From NCBI RefSeq assembly GCF_025244745.1, contig NZ_CP104213.1, positions 1,886,001 to 1,950,000 on the forward strand: a stretch of 64,000 nt of DNA. The letters are read 5' to 3'. A program made the position numbers and the translations under genes. Below, one piece after another: positions 54,291-64,000 of this stretch; the stretch's first letter is position 1, and each line of letters opens with the position of its first letter. The DNA is from Deinococcus rubellus. Lineage in GTDB: Bacteria; Deinococcota; Deinococci; Deinococcales; Deinococcaceae. The notes below the pieces were generated by a model. It had not been told where the DNA came from and ran no database searches. It saw nothing but the letters and a program-made list of their open reading frames with translations.

Positions 54291-56102
54291 TCAGGTTGTC
54301 TGGGCCGCTGTGTCTCGCTGGGCGAGCAGTTCCTCCAGCCGGTCCACATACCCGGCGAGCACCTTGAAGGTCTCCTCCACCGGTTGCGAGGTCGTCAGGT
54401 CCACGCCCGCCGCCTTCAGGGCGTCCAGCGGGTCGAGCCTGCCGCCCTCGGACAGGAAGTGCAGGTATGTCGTGCGGGCCGCGTCGGGATCGGCGCCGAA
54501 TCCGGCCCTGAGCTGGTGGGCGGCGCTGATGCCGGTGGCGTACTGGTAAGCGTAGAAATTGCTGTAGAGGTGGGTGGAGAACTCTCCCCAGGTGACGCCG
54601 CTGCGCTCACGGTCCACCTTGACGCCCTCGCCGTAGCCGTCTTGCAGCAGATCGGCCATCAACGTGTTGAGGGCCGGAGCGCTGAGGCTCTCTCCCGCCT
54701 CGATCCGGCGGTGAATTTCCAGCTCGAAGCGGGCCAGCGTCGGCATGATGAAGAAGTAGCGGTGAAAGTTGGAGACGGCCTCTTCGATCAGGGCGACCTC
54801 AAAATCGGGATCGGTGTTGTGGGCGAACAAATGGTGACGCACCATCGCCTGATTGAAGTTGGAAGCGACCTCGGCAGCGAACAGGGTGTAGCGCGGCACG
54901 CTGCTGGCCTGTTTCTGCTGGGAGAGCCAGGAGTGCATGCTGTGGCCGATCTCGTGCGCCAGGGTGCTCATGCTGCCCAGGCCGCCCTGAAAGCTCATGA
55001 AGATGTAAGGCTTGACCCGCGCCCCACCGTTACTGTAGGCCCCCTGACGCTTGCCCGCGTTGCTGGCCCAGTCCACCCAGCGCTCGGTGGTCAGGCCTGC
55101 GCGGGTCTGGGCCTGGTAAGCGTCGCCCAGCGGGGCTATACCGTCCACGATGGCGTCCACCGCTTCGGGGTAGGACATCTCCGGGGCGCTCACCAGCGGG
55201 GCTTTCACGTCGTACTCGCGCAACTCTGAGAGGCCCAGCCAGCGGCGGCGCACGTCCCAGTAGCGGTGCCAGATCTGGATGTTGGCGAGGTAGGTGTCAA
55301 TCAGGGTGTGAAAGACCGAGGTGGGAATGTGGTCGGGCGTCAGGGCCGCCGTGAGGGCGTCGGGGTAGCGGCGGGCGCGGGCCATGAAGACGTTCTGGCG
55401 GACGTGGGTGGAGAGGGCCGCCGCCATCGTGTGCTGGGCGGCCAGGTGGGCGTCAGCGTAGGCTTCCCAGGCTTCCCGGCGCACCTCGCGGTCCGGGTCG
55501 GCGGTGAGGCGGTCGATGTTGCCCTGGCCGATCTGAATGCCGCCGACGCGCCCGAAGTCCAGGTCCATGTTGACCAGGGCCGGGTGAATGCCGCGCTCGC
55601 TGGCAAAGGGGGCCTGCACCAGTCCCAGTAGTTCCTCCACCTCGGCGCTGCGAACGTGGGGGCGTTCGCGCCAGACGCGCTCGATCATCACTGCGAAATC
55701 GGCCAGGTCGGGCCGGGCCAGCCAGGGGCGCACCTGGACCTCGTCAAGGAGGAGCAGTTCGGGTCTGGCGAAGGCGGTGCTGGCGGCAAACACACTGCCG
55801 AGCGAGGCCGCCTGGTCGCGGCGGGCGGCGGCCTGGGTGTCCTTGCCGTCCACGCTGGCACTCATGCTGGCATACGACATCAGGCGGCTCAGGCGCATCC
55901 GCAGGGCCTCGTAGGCGGTGAGGTAGCTGGCGAGCGCTTCAGGCGACTGGCCGAGCGTTCCGGCGAACTGGCCGAGCAACGGAATGTCGGCAGCGAGCGC
56001 AGCGGCCTCGACTTCCCAGGCTTGCGGCGTGGCGTAGAGGGCCCCGATGTCCCAGGTCTGCTCGGTCGGTACGTCGTGGCGGGCGGGTGGGGTGGTGGTC
56101 AT
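54291..56102 (-). CDS. pepF: M3 family oligoendopeptidase F
   Basis: The 603-residue zinc peptidase has the HExxH motif in [13 protein letters not shown] near residue 384, with the third ligand in [12 protein letters not shown], and a long helical N-terminal domain beginning [13 protein letters not shown]. PepF enzymes cut oligopeptides of 7 to 17 residues in the cytoplasm. ATG 56102 follows TAGACT by six bases. It is divergent from uvrC, and one GAATATATAT motif lies between them. Confidence 0.93.
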   Translation of the reverse strand: MTTTPPARHDVPTEQTWDIGALYATPQAWEVEAAALAADIPLLGQFAGTLGQSPEALASYLTAYEALRMRLSRLMSYASMSASVDGKDTQAAARRDQAASLGSVFAASTAFARPELLLLDEVQVRPWLARPDLADFAVMIERVWRERPHVRSAEVEELLGLVQAPFASERGIHPALVNMDLDFGRVGGIQIGQGNIDRLTADPDREVRREAWEAYADAHLAAQHTMAAALSTHVRQNVFMARARRYPDALTAALTPDHIPTSVFHTLIDTYLANIQIWHRYWDVRRRWLGLSELREYDVKAPLVSAPEMSYPEAVDAIVDGIAPLGDAYQAQTRAGLTTERWVDWASNAGKRQGAYSNGGARVKPYIFMSFQGGLGSMSTLAHEIGHSMHSWLSQQKQASSVPRYTLFAAEVASNFNQAMVRHHLFAHNTDPDFEVALIEEAVSNFHRYFFIMPTLARFELEIHRRIEAGESLSAPALNTLMADLLQDGYGEGVKVDRERSGVTWGEFSTHLYSNFYAYQYATGISAAHQLRAGFGADPDAARTTYLHFLSEGGRLDPLDALKAAGVDLTTSQPVEETFKVLAGYVDRLEELLAQRDTAAQTT

Positions 56103-56234
56103 GTCGGGAGTCTAGGCGGCGGGGGTGTGGAAAGAATTGGAATGGATGGCGGTTGCGTTAAATTATATATATTCTTTGGGCTTTGGTAAGGCTGGCGGGA
56201 GTCGTCCCGGCCCTTCCCGGCCTAGACTGAGGCA

Positions 56235-58097
<1,863 letters not shown>

Positions 58098-59630
58098 TTC
58101 GCGTCGCTCGCAAGTGCCGCTCTCGGCGGCCTTTCTCAAGCTCCAGAACCCCACCACGCCGCCCGCCACGGCCAGCAGGCCCGATCCCCAGCACACCAGC
58201 CGGAAGCTGTCGGCGAAAGCCTGCTTGACCGCCAGCGCGGCGGCAGCCGTCTGCACGGTGCTGAGATTCGTGGGAACCGGCACCTGGGCAAGGCGGCCGC
58301 TCTGCCTGGTCATGCTCTGGCGGGCCGATTCGGGCAGGTCGGCAGCTTGCAGGAAGGTGCCCAGCGCCCCCCGGAAGTGGCTGAGCATGACTAAGGTGAA
58401 GACCGCCAGCGCGATCAGTCCGTCGGCGCGCGACACGGCATTGTTGACGCCTGAAGCGGTGCCGGAATACCCGTCGCCTACCGATCCCATGACCGCCGAG
58501 GTCAGCGGGGCCACCGTGACCGCCATGCCCAGGCCGATGACCAGCCTGAACGGCAGCACCCTGGTCCAGTAACTGCCGCCCACGCCGAGGCCGCCGAGCA
58601 GAGCGAAGCCGAGGCCCGCCAGCACCGGGCCCGCCGTGAGCAGCCAGCGGGGGCCGATCCGGTCGGCCAGACTGCCAAAATAGCCGGACAGCCCGGCCAG
58701 CAGCAGCGAGAGTGGCAGGAAGGTCGTCCCCGCGAGGGCGGCGCTGTAGCCCTGCACCCCGATCAGGTTGAGCAGCAAAAAAAACAGCGCCGCGCCGAGC
58801 GCGCCGTAGAGCAGAAATGTCAGCAGGTTGGTGCCAGAAAAGGCGGCGGAGCGAAAGAGACTGAGCGGCAGCATCGGTGCCCTGGCGCGGGCTTCCCAGA
58901 GGACAAACAGCGCCAGTACTGCCGCGCCGCCCAGGGCAATCAGCAGCGGCGGGCCGGTGAGTCCACTTTCTCCGGCGCTGATCAGGCCGTAGGTCAGCCC
59001 ACCCAGACCCAGCACCGCCAGCGCCGAGCCGGGCAAATCGGGCCGGGCGCGGGAGTGGGAGTCGGGCACGGTGTCGGGCACCGCCCGCAGACTCAGCAGC
59101 ACCAGCACCGATCAGAAAGACGACGCGCCAGGACGCCGTGTCGACCAGCACGCCGCCCAGCGCCGGGCCGAAGATGGTCACCAGACTGGTGGTGGACGAC
59201 CACAGCCCGATGGCCCGACCACGCGAAGAGCCGGGAAAGACGGTGTTGATCAGCGCCAGACTGCCGGGAATCAGCAGCGCCCCGCCGATGCCCTGAAGGA
59301 TGCGGGCGGCGATCAGCAGTGGCAGGTTCGGCGCGAGGCCGCAGCCCAGTGAGGCCGCCGCGAAAATCAGCACGCCCAGGCCAAACAGCCGCTTGCGCCC
59401 GTAGACATCACCCAGCGCCCCGCCGGTCAGGATCAGGGCGGCCAGCATCAGGGTGTAGGCGTTGACCACCCACTGCGCCGCCGTCAGATCGGCCCCGAAA
59501 TCCTTTTGCAGGGCGTTGAGCGCCACATTGACCACCGAGCCGTCGATGAAGGCCATGCTCGACCCCAGCACGGTGGCGATCAGCGTCCAGCGCTGGGCCG
59601 GGTTAAACGGGGCCGGAGCGGCGGGGGCCA

Positions 59631-60926
59631 TTACGCCTCAGTGTAGGCGCTGGCATGCGTTTCAACTTCCGGTTCTCGGTCCTCGGCCGGATGATCCTCG
59701 GCGATGTCGGTCAGGTTCATGGCGCGCAGTTCGGGCGCAAGGTAAGCGGTGACGCCCACCACGATCAGGGTCACGATGCCGCCGAGCCAGACGCTGCGGG
59801 CCGTGCCAAGCAGTTTGGCCGACACGCCGCTCTCGAAGGCCCCCAGCTCGTTGCTCGCCCCGATGAACATGCCGCTGACGGCATTGACCCGCCCGCGCAT
59901 GTGATCGGGGGCCTTGAGCTGCAAGGTGGCGCTGCGGATGACCATGCTCACGCCGTCAAAGAGGCCGGTGGCGACCAGGGCGGCCACACTCAGGTAAAAA
60001 TTGTGCGACAAACCGAACACGATGATACTGACACCGAAGCCCGCGATAGAGATCAGCAGGGTGCGGCCCGCGTTCCTGCCCGGCGGACGGCGGGTGGCGT
60101 AGAGCATGACGGCCAGCGCCCCGATACTGGGGGCCGAGACCAGCACGCCCAGGCCCGTCGGCCCCACCTTGAGGATGTCCGAGGCAAAGATCGGCAGCAG
60201 GGCCACCGCGCCGCCGAACAGCACACTGAACAAATCGAGCGCCATGCTGCCCACCAGCACCTGCCGCTGCAAGACGAAGGCCAGTCCTTCTTTGATGCTC
60301 TGGACGAACGGCTCCCCGGCCTTGAAGGCGGGAATGGGCTTGGGCTTGACGAAGACGACGCAGCCGAGCGAGAGGAGCAGCAGGACAAAGGCGAAGACGT
60401 ACGAGCCGCGCGCACCCACCGAGGCGTAGAGCACGCCGCCGAGCGCCGGGCCGAAGATGGAGGCCGCCTGCCCCGCGCTGGAGCGCCAGGCCGAGGCCCG
60501 CAGCAGCAGTTCGCGCGGCACCACCTGGGCCTGGAAGGCGGGCAGCGCCGGGTCGGAAAAGCCGCGCGCCACGCCGAGGGTGAAGATCAGCGCCAGGATC
60601 GGCCAGATGCCGACCGAGGCGGCGTGCGGCGCGTAGAGGGTAAAGCCCAGAGCGCAGATCACCTCCACCGAGATGGTCATCAGCAGGATGCGGCGGCGGT
60701 CATTGCGGTCGGCCACCACGCCGCCGAACAGCGCCAGGCTCAGCGCGGGAATGGCCTCCACCAGGCCGAGAATGCCCAGCGTCAGGGGATTCTTGGTGAT
60801 CTGGTAGAGCTGGTAGGCCACCGTCAGGGCCACGGCACGGCTGGCCAGGGTGCTGCACACGGCGGCCAGCAGCATGGCGCGGAATTCGGGCAGACGCAGC
60901 ACGTCCCGGCTGGAAGGCAGACTCAT
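59631..60926 (-). CDS. MFS transporter, EntS/MFS_3-like
   Basis: The 431-residue protein has about 12 transmembrane helices, the MFS motif [15 protein letters not shown] after helix 2, and [21 protein letters not shown] in the middle, a pattern common in EntS-type exporters. It should move a small molecule out of the cell; the substrate is unknown. ATG 60926 is eight bases after TAGACT. Its stop overlaps the next MFS gene as TAATG, so two exporters are made from one mRNA. Confidence 0.9.
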   Translation of the reverse strand: MSLPSSRDVLRLPEFRAMLLAAVCSTLASRAVALTVAYQLYQITKNPLTLGILGLVEAIPALSLALFGGVVADRNDRRRILLMTISVEVICALGFTLYAPHAASVGIWPILALIFTLGVARGFSDPALPAFQAQVVPRELLLRASAWRSSAGQAASIFGPALGGVLYASVGARGSYVFAFVLLLLSLGCVVFVKPKPIPAFKAGEPFVQSIKEGLAFVLQRQVLVGSMALDLFSVLFGGAVALLPIFASDILKVGPTGLGVLVSAPSIGALAVMLYATRRPPGRNAGRTLLISIAGFGVSIIVFGLSHNFYLSVAALVATGLFDGVSMVIRSATLQLKAPDHMRGRVNAVSGMFIGASNELGAFESGVSAKLLGTARSVWLGGIVTLIVVGVTAYLAPELRAMNLTDIAEDHPAEDREPEVETHASAYTEA

Positions 60927-60967
60927 GAGCAAGCAGTCTAGGGGGCGGACTCAGGGCGCGGAGCGAT

Positions 60968-61855
60968 TTACCTTACGAGTGACAGAAAGGCCTGGAGCGC
61001 GGTTTCGACTTCCCGCTCCGTCTGAACCGCCGCGCCGAGCTGGGTTCTGGCCCAGGTGAGCTGACGTTTGGCGTACTGGCGGGTCTGGAGGACGATCTGT
61101 TCGGCAGCCTGCTGGGGGCCGAGCTGCTGACGGGCGACGGCCAGGGCTTCCCTGTAGCCGAGCGCCTGCCACACCGTCGCAGCCTGGTCCGGCGCGACCT
61201 GTTCGGCCAGCCAGGCAGCTTCTTCAGGCCAGCCCGCGCCGAGCATGGCGTGGACACGCTGCCGAATGCGGGCTTCCAGATCCGGCTGGCTGAAGGCAAG
61301 CACCTGGTAGCAGTGGGCGGGCGCGCTGTGGCCGAATTCGCCGGGAAAGCGGCCGGTGCGGCGAAAGATTTCCAGCGCCCGGACGACGCGGCGCGGGTTG
61401 CGCTCCATCCGGGCGGCCTCCGGCGGATTGCGGGCGGCGATCTCGGCAATCAGGGCATCGAGACCGCGTTCTGCCAGCTCAGCTTCGACCCCGGCTCGGG
61501 CCTGGGGATCGCTCGGCGGGGTCAGCGGCAGGCCGCGCACCAGGGCCTTGAGGTAAAAGCCGCTGCCGCCTACGATCAGCGGCACCCTGCCCCGGCCCAG
61601 GATGTCGGCGGCGGCCTGCTCGGCCAGCTTGAGCCACTGGGCCACGTCGAACGGGTCGGTCACGTCCACCACGTCGAGCAGGTGATGGGACACCTCTCGC
61701 CGCTCGGCGGGCGTGGGCTTGGCGGTGCCGATGTCCAGCCCCTTATAGACCGTGAAGGCGTCGGCGGCAACGATCTCGAGCGGGAATTGCCGGGCCAGCC
61801 GCAGGGCCAGCGCGGTTTTCCCGGCGGCGGTGGGGGCGGTCAGGATGGGCAGCAT
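60968..61855 (-). CDS. miaA: tRNA dimethylallyltransferase MiaA
   Basis: MiaA adds a dimethylallyl group to A37 of tRNAs that read UNN codons. The 295-residue protein has the P-loop LTAPTAAGKTALALRLA, ADAFTVYKGLDIGTAKPT, VGGSGFYLKALVRGLPL and the C-terminal helix TRQYAKRQLTWAR. It starts at ATG 61855, overlapping the stop of a DUF1622-like gene as TGATG. It is therefore the last of a three-gene operon. miaB, which acts on its product, begins just beyond the operon's promoter in the other direction. Confidence 0.95.
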   Translation of the reverse strand: MLPILTAPTAAGKTALALRLARQFPLEIVAADAFTVYKGLDIGTAKPTPAERREVSHHLLDVVDVTDPFDVAQWLKLAEQAAADILGRGRVPLIVGGSGFYLKALVRGLPLTPPSDPQARAGVEAELAERGLDALIAEIAARNPPEAARMERNPRRVVRALEIFRRTGRFPGEFGHSAPAHCYQVLAFSQPDLEARIRQRVHAMLGAGWPEEAAWLAEQVAPDQAATVWQALGYREALAVARQQLGPQQAAEQIVLQTRQYAKRQLTWARTQLGAAVQTEREVETALQAFLSLVR

Positions 61856-62184
61856 CAGGCGGGGGCCGCCAGGGACGGCGGGGCCGCAATTTGGCGGCGC
61901 TCCCAGGTGAAAAAACGCTTCAGCAACGTTCGCAGAGCGAACAGGGCCACGAATAAGGCGATCTGGTGCCAGATCTGCAAATCGAGGGTCTTGAGCAGGG
62001 TGGCGGCCACCTCGAAATTGAGGGCCGTCAGCGCGCCGTCGGCGATGGTCAGGCGGGCTTTCACGGTGTTGGCTTCGTTCCGGCCGCGCAGCAGGGTCCA
62101 CAGCGCGGCCAGGACATAGCCCACCAGGACCAGGCTGCCCACGGCCCCGATAACCAGAGCGGCGGGGGCCGTCCAGGCGTTCAT
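61855..62184 (-). CDS. DUF1622-like membrane protein, second copy
   Basis: The 109-residue protein has about three hydrophobic helices (ALVIGAVGSLVLVGYVLAALW; ALTALNFEVAATLLKTL in part; IALFVALFALRTLLKRFF). The segment from RLTIADGALTALNFEVAATLLKTL to LRTLLKRF matches, position by position, the DUF1622 core of the gene before it, so the two are paralogs. It starts at ATG 62184 within an ATGA overlap. The function is unknown. Confidence 0.75.
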   Translation of the reverse strand: MNAWTAPAALVIGAVGSLVLVGYVLAALWTLLRGRNEANTVKARLTIADGALTALNFEVAATLLKTLDLQIWHQIALFVALFALRTLLKRFFTWERRQIAAPPSLAAPA

Positions 62185-62555
62185 GGGCCGCTCAAAGCGG
62201 GCGGGGCGGCCGGGCAGCTGCGCCTGGCTTGAGAGTCGATTTCCTGCTGCAAGAAGTAGTTGAGCAGGGTCCGCAGCGCGGCGATGGCAGCCAGCTTGCC
62301 GATCTCGTCCCAGCTCGGCGCGATGGCGGTTCGCAGGATATCGGCGGCCAGCTCGAATTCCAGCGCCACCGCCAGCCAGCGGGCCAGTTGCAGCCGCACA
62401 TTCTCCTTGGCCTCGTCAGGGGCCGCCGGGCGCGCGAAGAAGACGCTGAGCGCCCACCAGGTGGCTTGCAGGGCGGCCAGCGCGATAATCAGCCCCGCCG
62501 CGCCCTCCACTCCGGAAGCCAGATAAAAGCTCCACTGTTTGAACAGCTCCTGCAC
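62181..62555 (-). CDS. DUF1622 membrane protein
   Basis: The 124-residue protein has an N-terminal helix (GLIIALAALQATWWALSVF) and the DUF1622 core LARWLAVALEFELAADILRTA and AAIAALRTLLNYFLQQE, with the conserved acidic and Arg residues within membrane helices. GTG 62555 is the start because TAAACT stands seven bases upstream. It heads the operon DUF1622-DUF1622-miaA. Members are small inner-membrane proteins without a known role. Confidence 0.85.
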   Translation of the reverse strand: MQELFKQWSFYLASGVEGAAGLIIALAALQATWWALSVFFARPAAPDEAKENVRLQLARWLAVALEFELAADILRTAIAPSWDEIGKLAAIAALRTLLNYFLQQEIDSQARRSCPAAPPALSGP

Positions 62556-62782
62556 GGTGGGCAGTTTAGCGGATCTGGGGTGCTCGGCGGCGGCACAAGA
62601 TATTGATGGTCCGGTCTTCAAGATCACCCCGGAGGAAGCGGCCGAAGATCGCGGCGCTGTGGTCAGAGACCAGAAGATTGAGAACGACGCGGAGGCTGAA
62701 CATCGATCATCTCAAAACTGCGCTAGTATTTCCCCCTTGACCCGTGGCCCTGGACTCCCTCCAGCCCGCCCAGGAGGACCAG

Positions 62783-64000
62783 ATGAAAGCGCACATGATC
62801 ACTTACGGCTGCCAGATGAACGAGTACGACTCGCATCTGGTGCAGTCTCAACTCGTCTCGCTCGGGGCCGACATGGTGGACTCGGTGGACCAGGCCGACT
62901 TCGTGCTGATCAACACCTGCGCCGTGCGCGGCAAGCCGGTGGACAAGGTCCGCAGCGTGCTGGGCCAGCTGCGCAAGGAAAAGGCGACCCGCAGATTGGT
63001 GATCGGCATGATGGGCTGCCTGGCGCAGCTCGAGGAAGGCCAGCAGATCGCCCGCAAGTTCGAGGTGGACATTTTGCTGGGGCCGGGCAGCCTGCTCGAC
63101 ATCGGCGCGGCGCTGGAGAGTAGCGAGCGCTTCTGGGGCCTGAACTTCAAAGACGAGCTGCACGACCACATTCCACCGCCGCCAGTCGGCAAATTGCAGG
63201 CGCACCTGACCATCATGCGCGGCTGCGACCACCACTGCACCTACTGCATCGTGCCGACCACGCGCGGCCCGCAGGTAAGCCGTCACCCCGACCAGATCCT
63301 GCGCGAGCTGGACACGCTGCTGGAGGCAGGTGTCAAGGAAGTGACGCTGCTGGGCCAGAACGTGAACGCCTACGGCTTCGACACGGGCGCAAAACTCGCA
63401 GGCTATCCCAGCTTTGCCGAGCTGCTGCGGATGGTGGGTGCCAGCGGCATTCCGCGCATCAAGTTCACGACCAGCCATCCGATGAACTTCACCGAGGACG
63501 TGGCCGCCGCGATGGGCCAGACGCCTGCGGTGTGCGAGTTCGTACATCTGCCGGTGCAGAGCGGCAGTGACCGGGTGCTGAGGCGAATGGCGCGCGAGTA
63601 CAGCCGCGAGAAGTACTTGACGCACATCGCCCAGATCAGAACACACATGCCGGACGCGGTGCTGGCCACCGACATCATCGTGGGCTTCCCCGGCGAGACC
63701 GAAGAAGATTTTCAGGACACGCTGAGTCTTTATGACGAGGTGGGCTACGACTCGGCCTACATGTTCATCTACTCGCCCCGGCCCGGCACGCCGAGCTACA
63801 GGCACTTTCAGGATCTGCCGCGCGAACTCAAGACCGAGCGGTTGCAGCGGTTGATCGTCAAGCAAAAAGAGTGGAGCGCCCGGCGCAACGCCCGCTTTCA
63901 GGGCACGGTGCAGGAAGTGCTGCTGCGCGGCGACGCCTACTCGGCGGGCCACCTGGAGGGCCACACGCGCGGCAACCATCCCGTCGTGGTGCCCAAGGCG
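62783..64000 (+). CDS. miaB: tRNA-2-methylthio-N6-dimethylallyladenosine synthase MiaB, 3' end outside the window
   Basis: MiaB adds the methylthio group to i6A37 made by MiaA. The N-terminal UPF0004 domain has its three cluster cysteines ([24 protein letters not shown]), and the radical-SAM domain has [20 protein letters not shown] and [12 protein letters not shown] follow, then the start of the TRAM domain. ATG 62783 follows AGGAGG by six bases, one of the strongest binding sites in the window. TAGTAT near 62724 may be its -10. The frame is open to the right edge. Confidence 0.96.
   Translation, partial: MKAHMITYGCQMNEYDSHLVQSQLVSLGADMVDSVDQADFVLINTCAVRGKPVDKVRSVLGQLRKEKATRRLVIGMMGCLAQLEEGQQIARKFEVDILLGPGSLLDIGAALESSERFWGLNFKDELHDHIPPPPVGKLQAHLTIMRGCDHHCTYCIVPTTRGPQVSRHPDQILRELDTLLEAGVKEVTLLGQNVNAYGFDTGAKLAGYPSFAELLRMVGASGIPRIKFTTSHPMNFTEDVAAAMGQTPAVCEFVHLPVQSGSDRVLRRMAREYSREKYLTHIAQIRTHMPDAVLATDIIVGFPGETEEDFQDTLSLYDEVGYDSAYMFIYSPRPGTPSYRHFQDLPRELKTERLQRLIVKQKEWSARRNARFQGTVQEVLLRGDAYSAGHLEGHTRGNHPVVVPKA

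Noticed and set aside
53864..54349. Upstream extension of the ackA frame
   Set aside because: It crosses the divergent 75-residue gene, and ackA has a clear leaderless start at 53863.

Overview
The window is one contiguous piece of a Deinococcus chromosome. The evidence is a DdrA (Rad52-like) gene with a radiation/desiccation-motif-like site over its promoter, about two-thirds G+C (judged by eye), the GatCAB-era set of stand-alone aminoacyl-tRNA synthetases, an Nramp manganese importer, and above all the start-site architecture. At least 23 genes begin 6 to 8 bases after a TANNNT -10 box, so their mRNAs should be leaderless, as described for Deinococcus deserti. No rRNA, tRNA, CRISPR array or insertion sequence was recognised. 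The species cannot be named from the sequence.

Layout. 1-5.9 kb (minus): a partial secreted hydrolase, a membrane acyltransferase, and an Ile-specific T-box leader (specifier ATC) controlling a DHCW-motif cupin gene and ileS. 6-9.9 kb (plus): rho, a LysM/M23 peptidoglycan hydrolase split by a frameshift in a run of G, and pdxS. 10-18.7 kb (plus): pdxT, two overlapping alpha/beta hydrolases, a TMEM175-like channel, then smpB, a degenerate amidase, a GerMN-domain protein and smc. 18.8-25 kb (minus): a murein-peptide recycling operon (M19 dipeptidase, NlpC/P60, Ala-Glu epimerase, Gfo/Idh oxidoreductase), then a HAD phosphatase and a secreted alpha-amylase divergent from an aspartate kinase. 27-37 kb: a frameshifted RocB-like M20 peptidase with asnS, a YbjN protein, mntH, an RlpA-like protein with an M24 peptidase, and hisS-aspS.

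37.2-42.8 kb: a lipid kinase, then a small foreign-looking island of two paralogous tyrosine recombinases, then lnt and a metallophosphoesterase with substituted metal ligands. The first recombinase is intact and is preceded by a perfect 14-6-14 inverted repeat. The second is fused to a PD-(D/E)XK (HSDR_N-type) nuclease domain and is broken by a 17-bp tandem duplication. This island is the most unusual part of the window.

43-46 kb (plus): gap, pgk and tpiA, with an operator-like palindrome upstream of gap and a 26-bp stem between gap and pgk. 46.3-54 kb: a Cof-type phosphatase, ddrA with an overlapping small membrane-protein gene, trpBA, gluQ, a class V aminotransferase, ackA and a small divergent protein. 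54.3-64 kb: pepF, uvrC, two MFS exporters (one frameshifted), two DUF1622-like membrane proteins with miaA, and miaB running off the right edge.

Themes are cell-wall turnover and recycling (M23, amidase-like, C40, M19, epimerase, RlpA), translation and tRNA modification (ileS, asnS, aspS, hisS, gluQ, smpB, miaA, miaB), DNA maintenance (smc, ddrA, uvrC) and central metabolism. Three genes carry small frameshifts in G/C-rich tracts. These may be real or assembly errors and need read-level checking.
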